DNA of 13,694 nucleotides from UBA5499 sp002426275 (lineage in GTDB: Bacteria; Bacillota; DTU084). Of the stretch, positions 8,028-13,694 are shown piece by piece. The translations under genes and the position numbers were made by a program. The stretch is from NCBI GenBank assembly GCA_937888735.1, contig CALASN010000157.1, positions 1 to 13,694 of the forward strand. Reading direction: 5' to 3'. A model generated the notes under the pieces. The model was not told the origin of the DNA, ran no database searches, and was given only the letters and a program-made list of their open reading frames with translations. How positions within the stretch are numbered: the stretch's first letter is position 1; every line of letters starts with the position of its first letter.

Positions 8028-8125
8028 TCTTTCATAGCTCTGAGATCGCGACTTGAAAGACTACCAGGAAAAAGCGACGCCTGCGGGCGATTACCTGGTG
8101 TCAACCTTCTGGATAGCAATTTTTT
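8028..8125 (+). other. Possible structured RNA or paired inverted repeats
   Basis: Two neighbouring hairpins can be drawn. The first has arms TCTTTCA (8028-8034) and TGAAAGA (8054-8060). The second has an outer stem ACCAGG (8063-8068) with CCTGGT (8094-8099) and an inner stem CGCC (8078-8081) with GGCG (8086-8089) around a TGCG loop. A run of T follows at about 8120-8125. The arrangement could be a small RNA, a leader element or a decayed mobile-element end. I do not recognise a known riboswitch class, and no clear promoter was found. Confidence 0.3.
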
Positions 8126-8175
8126 GTCTCATCCATAGAGATTCGGCACTTAGAGGAGCTTAATTTTGTCCAAGG

Positions 8176-8200
8176 TTAAAAAGGCGGCGAGCCTTTTTAA
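8176..8200. terminator. Bidirectional terminator-like hairpin
   Basis: A perfect 10-bp stem, TTAAAAAGGC (8176-8185) with GCCTTTTTAA (8191-8200), and a 5-base GGCGA loop. The T run is within the 3' arm on either strand, so it could terminate in both directions. No intact gene ends here. It may serve smc read-through from the left, or be left over from a lost gene. Confidence 0.6.
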
Positions 8201-8243
8201 TTAGATGCTTGTTGTTCATGTTTGCTCCTCGTCATGAGACCGT

Positions 8244-8359
8244 TGAAGCAATCTCCAGCGCTTTTCAGCTTTACCGGATGCCCAGGCGCGCTCTACCTTC
8301 GCATGCAAGAAGCCGGAATCCCCCGGCTTGCCAGCGTTCGCTTGCAGAGCGCAGTTTAA
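8244..8359 (+). pseudogene. Decayed second copy of the smc 3' end
   Basis: Two blocks match the end of the intact smc. Block one, 8244-8274, matches smc 7374-7405 (LDEANLQRFSALL) with a one-base deletion and two substitutions. Block two, 8288-8359, matches smc 7477-7551 up to and including the stop codon. The last 18 codons before the stop read MQEAGIPRLASVRLQSAV against MQEAGISQLVSVRLQDAI in smc, with no gap. By eye about 50 of the final 62 aligned bases agree and nearly all differences are transitions. About 71 smc bases between the blocks are replaced by 13 unrelated ones. The fragment lacks Walker A, the coiled coil and the hinge, so it makes no protein of its own. It is a partial duplicate or a displaced former smc 3' end. 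Confidence 0.85.
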
Positions 8360-8448
8360 GGGACGAAATGCTCTTTGCTAACCTTTTTAATCCCTTTAAC
8401 AAATGGTTAAGTTTTCCTTTGGCGAATCATTATTTTAGGGGTGAGCGC

Positions 8449-9489
8449 ATGATGTTAGGATTTGGGATTATAGGCTGCGGACTGATTGCCAATTTTCATG
8501 CTCAGGCCATAGCAAAAGCGCGGGGAGGAACGCTTGTGGCTGTGGCTGATGTCAATTATTCCAGGGCTGAAGAATTCGCCGGACGTAATCACGTTCAGGC
8601 CTGCGCTGATTACAAAGAGCTTTTGGCGCTGTCGGCGGTGGAAGTGGTTTGTATCTGTACTCCCAGCGGGCTGCACGGCCCTTTGGTGCAGGAAGCTGCC
8701 CAGGCCGGTAAACACGTGATCGTGGAAAAACCTTTGGCCATCTCCATGGACCAAGGGCGGGCAGCTTTGGCCGCCTGCAAAGCAAACCATGTGAAGCTGG
8801 CAGTGATTTCTCAGCTTCGTTTTGCTCCAGCCATGCAAAAAGCCAAAGCCGCCCTGGAAGAGGGAAAGTTGGGAAAACCTCTCTTGGCAGATGCGTATAT
8901 GAAATATTACCGCTCTCAAGATTATTACGATCAGAGCCGCTGGCGCGGGACATGGAGCATGGATGGAGGCGGAGCGCTTATGAATCAGGGGATCCACGGC
9001 GTTGATCTTTTATTGTGGCTGATGGGGCCTGCGGTTTGCGTCTGGGGCCAGGCCGCAACTATGGCGCGGGAGATCGAAGTTGAGGATACGGCCATTGCGG
9101 CTGTGCGTTACGCATCCGGCGCCATGGGAGTAATTGAAGGTGCCACCTCGATTTATCCCGGCTACAGCAGAGAAATAGAATTGCACGGAACTCAAGGCAC
9201 CATCGCTTTGGAGGAGGAACAGATCCGCAGGTGGGATCTGGCGGGGGAAGAGGATAAAGCGCTTTTGGGAGAAGGCGTTGTCCGTTCCGGAGCCAGAGAT
9301 CCGGCGGCGATCTCTGCGGACGGACATCAAAGACAGATTCAGGACATGATTTCCGCCATCGCAGAAGAGCGAGAGCCGCTTGTTTCAGGTGTCGACGGAC
9401 TCCGCGCGGTTCAGCTGATTCTTGCCATTTATCAATCGTCCCGCCAGAGAAAACCAATTGAAATCAAAGAGGAGGAGCTATATGTTTAA
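8449..9489 (+). CDS. Gfo/Idh/MocA family NAD(P)-dependent oxidoreductase
   Basis: 346 residues. The frame stays open 80 codons upstream to 8209, but that stretch runs through the smc-derived pseudogene and has no protein logic. The start is the ATG pair at 8449/8452, five to eight bases after AGGGGTG. The N-terminal Rossmann fold opens with GFGIIGCGLIANFH (GxGxxA at G9, G11, A14), and the VCICTPSGLHG segment plus E93-K94-P95 gives the family's nucleotide/substrate lysine. The C-terminal alpha/beta domain carries GGGALMNQGIHGVDLLLWL (173-191), with H183 and D186 as the usual catalytic pair. Members oxidise or reduce sugars, inositols or sugar derivatives in the cytoplasm; substrate cannot be read from sequence. 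Its last 8 bases overlap the isomerase-like gene, so the two are translationally coupled. Confidence 0.93.
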   Translation: MMLGFGIIGCGLIANFHAQAIAKARGGTLVAVADVNYSRAEEFAGRNHVQACADYKELLALSAVEVVCICTPSGLHGPLVQEAAQAGKHVIVEKPLAISMDQGRAALAACKANHVKLAVISQLRFAPAMQKAKAALEEGKLGKPLLADAYMKYYRSQDYYDQSRWRGTWSMDGGGALMNQGIHGVDLLLWLMGPAVCVWGQAATMAREIEVEDTAIAAVRYASGAMGVIEGATSIYPGYSREIELHGTQGTIALEEEQIRRWDLAGEEDKALLGEGVVRSGARDPAAISADGHQRQIQDMISAIAEEREPLVSGVDGLRAVQLILAIYQSSRQRKPIEIKEEELYV

Positions 9490-10351
9490 AAAGGGCGTCA
9501 TTACCGATGAGATTTCCCAGGACTTAGAGATTGCAGCCAGAGTGGCAAAAGAATTCGGACTTACCGGCCTCGAGCTGCGCACGGTCTGGAATAAGGGCGC
9601 TCATGAGCTGACGGACGGGGAATTGGATCAAGCCCGAAAAATTGCATCCGCTTACGACCTTGAGATTCCAGCTGTCAGCCCGCCTTTTTTTAAGTGCGAA
9701 CTGAATAGCCCGGAGGAGATAGCCGGCCACTATGAGATTTTGGCCAAGAGCATCGCCGCCGCGGAAAAACTGGGAGCTAAATTTATTCGCGGCTTCGCCT
9801 TTTGGCGCAGAAACTCAGATTTTGACCTGTTGCTGCCCACAATTGTGGGGAAATTTCAACGGCCGATTGCCATGTTAAAGGAGGCAGGCTTGACCTTGGC
9901 GTTGGAAAATGAACCTTCCACCTATAATTGCAATGCCGCCCGTACAGTGCAAGTGATCGAAGCCTTGGACAGCCCCCAGATCAGGGCGTTGTGGGATGCG
10001 GGCAACGATGTTTATGCCCGCGCTGAGCCTGAGGACCCTGCGCGAGGTTATAGCATAATCCGCCAGTACACAGTGCACATGCACATGAAAGATGCGGTCC
10101 ATAATGCGGAAACCGGAGAGGTGCGAGGAGTGGCGGTGGGAACAGGCCAGACTGATTGGCGCGGGCAGCTGCAGGCGCTGCTCTCCGATGGTTACAGCGG
10201 CTACGTTTGCCTTGAAACTCACTATCGCCGTCAAAACAAGCTGTCCGAATCTCAGCTTAATCATCCTGGAGGCGCCGAGTTTTCAAGCTTGGGAGAAGAG
10301 GCTTCCAGAGAGAGTTTGGGAAATTGGCTTGCCATCATGGAGAGTCTTTGA
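9482..10351 (+). CDS. Sugar phosphate isomerase/epimerase-like TIM-barrel protein
   Basis: 289 residues from the ATG at 9482, six bases after AGGAGG; a longer frame from 9422 lies inside the upstream gene and lacks a ribosome binding site. It belongs to the AP-endonuclease-2/xylose-isomerase-like family. The barrel opens with KKGVITDEISQDLE. Metal-binding positions expected of the family are present: E142 (LALENEP), D172 (LWDAGN), H199/H201 with D204 (VHMHMKD) and E245 (CLETHYR). A polar insertion near 251-275 before the last helix is unusual but not damaging. Known relatives isomerise or epimerise ketoses, dehydrate inosose or cleave 3-oxo-glycosides. Coupling to a Gfo/Idh/MocA dehydrogenase suggests it acts on that enzyme's keto product. 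The substrate is unknown. Confidence 0.9.
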   Translation: MFKKGVITDEISQDLEIAARVAKEFGLTGLELRTVWNKGAHELTDGELDQARKIASAYDLEIPAVSPPFFKCELNSPEEIAGHYEILAKSIAAAEKLGAKFIRGFAFWRRNSDFDLLLPTIVGKFQRPIAMLKEAGLTLALENEPSTYNCNAARTVQVIEALDSPQIRALWDAGNDVYARAEPEDPARGYSIIRQYTVHMHMKDAVHNAETGEVRGVAVGTGQTDWRGQLQALLSDGYSGYVCLETHYRRQNKLSESQLNHPGGAEFSSLGEEASRESLGNWLAIMESL

Positions 10352-10490
10352 TGTGTTTAGGCTCGTTATACCATAATTCCGCTGCAGAAACCTATATCCT
10401 AGCGCAAATGTGGGGATTTATTTCAAGGCCTTATTCATAAATTGACTTCCCACAGCGGAATCATACCATGTTTTTGCAGTAGGGACAGTA

Positions 10491-10540
10491 AAAAAGCTCT
10501 GTTAGTCCTGCATTTATGCGGACTGCAGAGCTTTAATTTT
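10491..10540 (+). terminator. Intrinsic terminator for the oxidoreductase/isomerase pair
   Basis: Arms AAAGCTCTG (10493-10501) and CAGAGCTTT (10526-10534) pair perfectly. Inside them AGTCC pairs with GGACT across a short bulge, giving a long stem. TTTTT follows after AA. It lies about 140 bases past the isomerase stop, so it probably ends that transcript and separates it from the glycosidase gene. Confidence 0.78.
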
Positions 10541-10686
10541 TGGGATACCGGAGTAGTATATTCGGAGCTTATTTCCTAAAGCACGGCTAAACCCTTTCCC
10601 ATGTAATTAAATAATAATTCTGTTCCAGGTGTGAAAATAAATAACTGATTAACGACTCCTATATGAGGGCTAATTTAGCTGAAAAT

Positions 10687-10704
10687 CCATGTTTTTAAAC
10701 GTGG
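10687..10704. repeat. Small hairpin upstream of the tnpB remnant
   Basis: CCATGTTT (10687-10694) pairs with AAACGTGG (10697-10704), with one G-T pair and a two-base TT centre. Its shape and size resemble the subterminal hairpins of IS200/IS605-type elements, and it lies about 50 bases before the recognisable tnpB fragment. It could be the left end of the decayed element or a right end from another copy. Short hairpins also occur by chance. Confidence 0.35.
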
Positions 10705-10758
10705 GATGAAGGCGCCTTTTCAATCTATGTTGAAATATTCTTGCAGAAATGATAAGAT

Positions 10759-10934
10759 ATCCAAGTAGAATACGTTGATCCAAGATACACCAGTCAGAAA
10801 TGTCATTCATGCGGCAAACGTAACAACGTTGGAGATAGGGGAGGATCAATGCACGTGTGGATCATATAGAGATCAGGTGGGAGCGATAAAGATAATCTCC
10901 GCACATGTGGTAGCCGGCAGCAGAAGATCATGGC
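10759..10934 (+). pseudogene. tnpB: Frameshifted C-terminal remnant of a TnpB/OrfB-type protein
   Basis: One frame (from 10759) reads IQVEYVDPRYTSQKCHSCGK, the start of the OrfB/TnpB zinc ribbon (TSQ-CxxC). A second frame, entered after a frameshift around 10830-10850, reads CTCGSYRDQVGAIKII, which matches the second CxxC-like pair and the following D-VGA-NI segment carrying the last RuvC aspartate. Just upstream, pieces such as QSMLKY and AEMI appear in other frames and fit the helix that normally precedes this region. Frames stop within a few codons, so no functional nuclease can be made. TnpB is the RNA-guided nuclease accompanying IS200/IS605 and IS607 elements; no TnpA transposase is seen. 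It marks an old insertion that has lost most of its body. Confidence 0.8.
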
Positions 10935-11023
10935 ATTTTAGGTGCCGCTCTAGGATGTGCTACGTAGATAGCCTTATGGAGTTATACTCTGAGACTAGAA
11001 ATCGCCGTCAGTCTATTCGGCTA

Positions 11024-11056
11024 AGAAAACCATCCGTTTTAGCCGTGGAGTATCAA
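11024..11056 (+). mobile_element. Putative right end of the decayed IS200/IS605-type element
   Basis: The stretch AAAACCATCCGTTTTAGCCG continues with TGGAGTATCAA. This pattern, GAA..CCA, a TTTTAG centre, ..GTGG and a trailing TCAA, resembles the right-end hairpin and cleavage motif of IS200/IS605-family elements. The stem is imperfect now (CCAT against GTGG, with inner mismatches), in keeping with the decay of the tnpB fragment just upstream. In such elements this end is also the 3' end of the guide-RNA scaffold. Its last bases abut the ribosome binding site of the glycosidase gene. The call rests on pattern resemblance and on the nearby tnpB remnant. Confidence 0.5.
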
Positions 11057-11072
11057 AGGAAAGGTGGTTGAG

Positions 11073-13430
11073 ATGGAAAAGAGCGTTGATCCGTTTATAA
11101 ATTTGGCTGCCGCAGATTGGTCCTTGCAGGGAGAGGGAGCGGCGAGCTGGATCGATTGTCCGGGCCGTTCTCTGGCTGAGCCTTCCGTAGCTTTGCTGCG
11201 GTTGCGCTTTAAGATCCAGGCTCAGGCCACTGTCACGATCTGCGTGTCTGCGGATAATCGGTACCGACTGTTTCTGGACGGCAAACCTCAGGGCCGGGGG
11301 CCGGAACGGGGAGATCCACTGCATTGGCGCTATGAAAGCTACCGACTGGAATTGCCGCCTGGAGAACACCTGCTGTTGGCTCAAACCTGGTGGCTGGGAG
11401 AATTGGCTCCATACGCCCAAATGTCCGTACGGCCGGGCTTTCTGCTGGCAGAGACAGGCCCGTTGGAGGAAGTTCTCTCCACAGGGCTTGCTCCCTGGGA
11501 GGCCAGACTTTTCCCGGGCAGGGAGTTTCTCCCTCCCACGCTATGCGGTGGGACTGGAGCCAGGGAGAGGATAGACGGCAAGCTCTATCCTTGGGGCTGG
11601 GAAACCGGCCAAGGCGGCTGCTGGCAGCCTGCGGAGCCGCTCTGCAAGGGAATGTCAGCGACGGTGAAAAACGAGATTCCTCCTTATTGGCTGCTGACTC
11701 CCGCAACCTTGCCTCCCATGTTGGAAGAAATCAGAACTTGCGGCCGACTGCGGCATCTAGGAGCCGAGAAAGACTATCCTCTCGCCCAGCAAAATCATCT
11801 GGCCGTCGAAGCGCCTGCCTGGGACGCTCTCCTCGACGGTAGGGCTGCCCTTACCATCGGACCGCATAGCAGACGTTGTGCCATCATAGATTTGGAAGAG
11901 TATCGCTGCGCTTATCCTCAGCTGGTAGCATCGGGCGGAGCGGGCGCCAAGATCAGTCTAAAGTGGGCCGAATCTCTCTATGAGGGGAAAGATCGGAAGG
12001 GCGATCGCAACCAAGTAGAAGGGAAAAGTTTTTTGGGCGAAGGCGATGAATTTTTGCCCGACGGCGGTTCCAAACGTTTTTTTACCACCCTCTGGTGGAG
12101 GGCCGGACGTTATCTGGAGTTGGACCTGCAGACGCAAGCTGAGGCAGTGACGCTGGAGAGCTTTAATCTGTTGGAGACAAGGTATCCGCTTAAAATGGAA
12201 GGAGAATTTGCCAGTTCTGATTCCAGACTTGAGCAGGTGGTTCCCATAGCCCTGCGGGGCCTACAGATGTGTGCCCATGAGACATATATGGATTGTCCTT
12301 ATTACGAACAGCTGATGTATGTTGGGGACGCCAGGCTGGAGGCATTGGTAACATATGTCCTCACAGCTGACACGCGCCTTGTGAGCAAAGCCCTGCGTTG
12401 TTTTGCGGATTCCAGGCGGCTGTCCGGTCTTACGCAATCTCGCTTTCCCAGTCGGGTAACCCAGATCATCCCGCCGTTTTCCCTGTGGTGGGTCTCGATG
12501 GTGCACGATTATTTTCTCTGGCGGGATGACCCGGATTTTGTACGCCAGCTGCTGCCCGCCGTGCGCGGGGTAATGGAATATTTCCGCACGCGCCTTACGC
12601 CCCGGCAGCTAATGTCCGCTCCTGAGGGCTGGAATTTCGTGGATTGGACGGGCTGGAAGTGGGGCGTGCCACCCAAAGGAGATTTTCTGCCCAGCAGCAT
12701 CCTGAATCTGCAATTCATTCTGGCCCTGTCCGTCAAGGCGGAGCTGGAGGAGTTTTATGGCGAAGACGCGCTGGCGGAAAGAGATAGGCAACAGGCCGGC
12801 AAAACCTTTGGCGCCGTCTGGGAGTTATTTTGGGATGACAAACGAGGGCTGCTTGCCGATGACTTGGGGAAACAGTCTTTCAGCGAACACGCTCAGGTTT
12901 TGGCTCTCTTGACAGGACTAGCCGACAGGCAAAAACAGGCGAAACTTGCCGCTGGTTTGACCTCGGAGGAACTAACTCGGACCACCATTTATTTTACGCA
13001 CTACCTGTTTGAGGTTTATTATCAATTGGGGCGCGCGGATCTGTTCTGGCAGCGGCTTTCCCTTTGGTTCGGACTGCAAGAGGCAGGCTTCAAAACGACC
13101 TTTGAGCGGCCGGAGCCCTGCCGTTCGGACTGTCATGGCTGGGGGTCCCATCCATTGTATCACTTTTACGCTTCTCTGCTGGGAATTAGACCGCAGACGC
13201 CTGGGTTCAAGTCTGTTCTCGTCAGGCCGCTTTTGGGGTCGCTCTCTTGGCTTCAAGGGACGCTGCCTCATCCAAAAGGCAAAATTGAAGTGCGCCTGAA
13301 ACGGGAGGATTCCAATTTGCAGGCCTCCATTTTGCTGCCTGCCGGAGTTCCGGGTGTTTTCAGTTGGGAAGGGAAGAGCTTCGCTTTAGCTCCGGGAAGA
13401 AATCACCTGACCGTTGAATCTAACAGTTGA
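11073..13430 (+). CDS. GH78-type alpha-L-rhamnosidase-like glycoside hydrolase
   Basis: 785 residues from the ATG at 11073, five bases after AAGGTGG; a GTG at 11064 lies inside that site and is less likely. No signal peptide is visible, so the enzyme is probably cytoplasmic. The N-terminal third is beta-sandwich, with a rhamnosidase-N-like segment (NRYRLFLDGKPQGRGPERGD, about residues 60-80). The central six-hairpin barrel begins near 380 and has DCPYYEQLMYVGD (407-419): D407, E412 and D419 keep the spacing of the acidic residues of GH78 enzymes. W/G-rich GWNFVDWTGWKWG follows near 525. TTFERPEPCRSDCHGWGSHP (675 on) supplies a further acidic residue, E678, and a C-terminal beta domain closes the protein. 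The family removes terminal alpha-L-rhamnose from plant glycosides and polysaccharides; other substrates are possible. It follows the oxidoreductase/isomerase pair but is separated from it by a terminator. Confidence 0.87.
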   Translation: MEKSVDPFINLAAADWSLQGEGAASWIDCPGRSLAEPSVALLRLRFKIQAQATVTICVSADNRYRLFLDGKPQGRGPERGDPLHWRYESYRLELPPGEHLLLAQTWWLGELAPYAQMSVRPGFLLAETGPLEEVLSTGLAPWEARLFPGREFLPPTLCGGTGARERIDGKLYPWGWETGQGGCWQPAEPLCKGMSATVKNEIPPYWLLTPATLPPMLEEIRTCGRLRHLGAEKDYPLAQQNHLAVEAPAWDALLDGRAALTIGPHSRRCAIIDLEEYRCAYPQLVASGGAGAKISLKWAESLYEGKDRKGDRNQVEGKSFLGEGDEFLPDGGSKRFFTTLWWRAGRYLELDLQTQAEAVTLESFNLLETRYPLKMEGEFASSDSRLEQVVPIALRGLQMCAHETYMDCPYYEQLMYVGDARLEALVTYVLTADTRLVSKALRCFADSRRLSGLTQSRFPSRVTQIIPPFSLWWVSMVHDYFLWRDDPDFVRQLLPAVRGVMEYFRTRLTPRQLMSAPEGWNFVDWTGWKWGVPPKGDFLPSSILNLQFILALSVKAELEEFYGEDALAERDRQQAGKTFGAVWELFWDDKRGLLADDLGKQSFSEHAQVLALLTGLADRQKQAKLAAGLTSEELTRTTIYFTHYLFEVYYQLGRADLFWQRLSLWFGLQEAGFKTTFERPEPCRSDCHGWGSHPLYHFYASLLGIRPQTPGFKSVLVRPLLGSLSWLQGTLPHPKGKIEVRLKREDSNLQASILLPAGVPGVFSWEGKSFALAPGRNHLTVESNS

Positions 13431-13694
13431 AGAATACCAGAACCTTTTTTTTGCCAGCTGCGCAGTTCACGAGATGAATCGTAAGTAAGCAAGTAAGGCG
13501 GACTTGCTGTCGTGGCGTGGGCATTCCCAAAGAAATTATTTTCTGACTTTAGGAGATATAAGCTTAAAAAGCAGCTGAATCTCTTCAACCGTAAGTTCAG
13601 CATTCATTTTTGATATCGGTCATGCCTCAGGCGTCTTGGTTGAACCCATAATCGGAAAGTGACTTATAAAAACGTTTGTTTTTGAGCTACCCAA
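13431..13694. other. Non-coding tail of the window
   Basis: No convincing gene on either strand. It has a T run at 13445-13452 without a clear stem, and an inverted repeat AGCAAGT (13488-13494) with ACTTGCT (13502-13508) without a T run. A promoter-like pair, TTGAAC (13640-13645) and TTATAA (13664-13669) with an 18-base spacer, might serve a gene beyond the window. A 23-codon minus-strand frame (13541-13612) lacks a ribosome binding site. Confidence 0.5.

Larger units (their letters stand above)
7552..8243. other. Gene-poor spacer after smc
   Basis: About 690 bases without a convincing gene. Short frames exist (for example a TTG-started 60-codon frame at 7805-7987 behind GGGGGA), but they show no recognisable protein. 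The base composition is more AT-rich than the neighbouring genes. What can be seen are hairpins: a small one just after the smc stop (ACTCTA/TAGAGT, 7555-7570, without a T run), an AAGAAG/CTTCTT hairpin near 7588-7603, the inverted-repeat pair at 8028-8099 and the strong stem at 8176-8200. It may be the eroded remains of lost genes or of an inserted element. Confidence 0.6.
10352..10758. other. Spacer after the isomerase-like gene
   Basis: About 400 bases without a gene on either strand. It contains a 9-bp inverted repeat, ATTCCGCTG (10376-10384) with CAGCGGAAT (10453-10461), the strong terminator stem at 10491-10540, a small hairpin at 10687-10704 and a 10-bp palindrome AAGGCGCCTT at 10709-10718. 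The second half is AT-rich and grades into the tnpB remnant. Confidence 0.6.

Noticed and set aside
10775..11071. 98-codon frame as an intact small gene
   Set aside because: It reads only the second half of the TnpB zinc ribbon in frame; the first half is in another frame, and its N-terminus is an out-of-frame translation. It is part of a pseudogene.
13403..13603. 66-codon minus-strand frame overlapping the glycosidase end
   Set aside because: No ribosome binding site, no protein pattern, and it overlaps the 3' end of a well-supported gene.
13541..13612. 23-codon minus-strand frame beginning MNAELTVEEIQLLF
   Set aside because: It looks protein-like but is very short and lacks a ribosome binding site; it could be a fragment of something lost but cannot be supported.
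1..13694. CRISPR array, tRNA, rRNA or prophage genes
   Set aside because: No regularly spaced repeats, no cloverleaf-like tRNA sequence and no structural phage genes were seen.

Overview
The window looks like chromosome of a motile, low-to-mid GC Gram-positive bacterium (Bacillota, Clostridia-like). The reasons are the gene order comFC-yvyF-flgM-flgN-flgK, which is typical of that phylum, strong AGGAGG ribosome binding sites, a sigma-D/sigma-28 type promoter and a Bacillus-type SMC protein. Almost everything is on the plus strand. No rRNA, tRNA or CRISPR array was seen.

Region 1 (1-507): a short minus-strand gene for a 58-residue cysteine-rich protein (166-342). It has a good ribosome binding site and runs straight into a hairpin. 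It diverges from the comF-flagellar operon.

Region 2 (508-3929): the late flagellar operon. It holds comFC (competence-type phosphoribosyltransferase), yvyF (zinc-ribbon/HTH flagellar-operon protein), flgM (anti-sigma-28), flgN (export chaperone) and flgK (hook-associated protein 1). A near-consensus sigma-28 promoter lies between yvyF and flgM, and a strong intrinsic terminator follows flgK. The usual next gene, flgL, is absent.

Region 3 (3930-7551): smc, with its own sigma-A promoter (TTGGCG-17-TATAAT) and a TTG start. It is not next to rnc or ftsY, its common partners.

Region 4 (7552-8448): a gene-poor stretch of about 0.9 kb. It contains two nested inverted repeats, a strong hairpin and a decayed second copy of the smc 3' end (8244-8359).

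Region 5 (8449-13430): a sugar or glycoside cassette. A Gfo/Idh/MocA oxidoreductase overlaps by 8 bases a TIM-barrel sugar isomerase/epimerase-like protein. After a 0.7-kb gap comes a cytoplasmic GH78-type alpha-L-rhamnosidase-like enzyme. The gap holds a terminator and the decayed remains of an IS200/IS605-type tnpB element, whose putative right end sits directly against the ribosome binding site of the glycosidase. Together these genes suggest intracellular breakdown of a plant-type glycoside; the substrate is not visible from sequence.

Most of the window is ordinary housekeeping and flagellar DNA. The less expected items are the small cysteine-rich gene, the smc 3'-end duplicate, the tnpB ruin and the oxidoreductase/TIM-barrel/glycosidase set.
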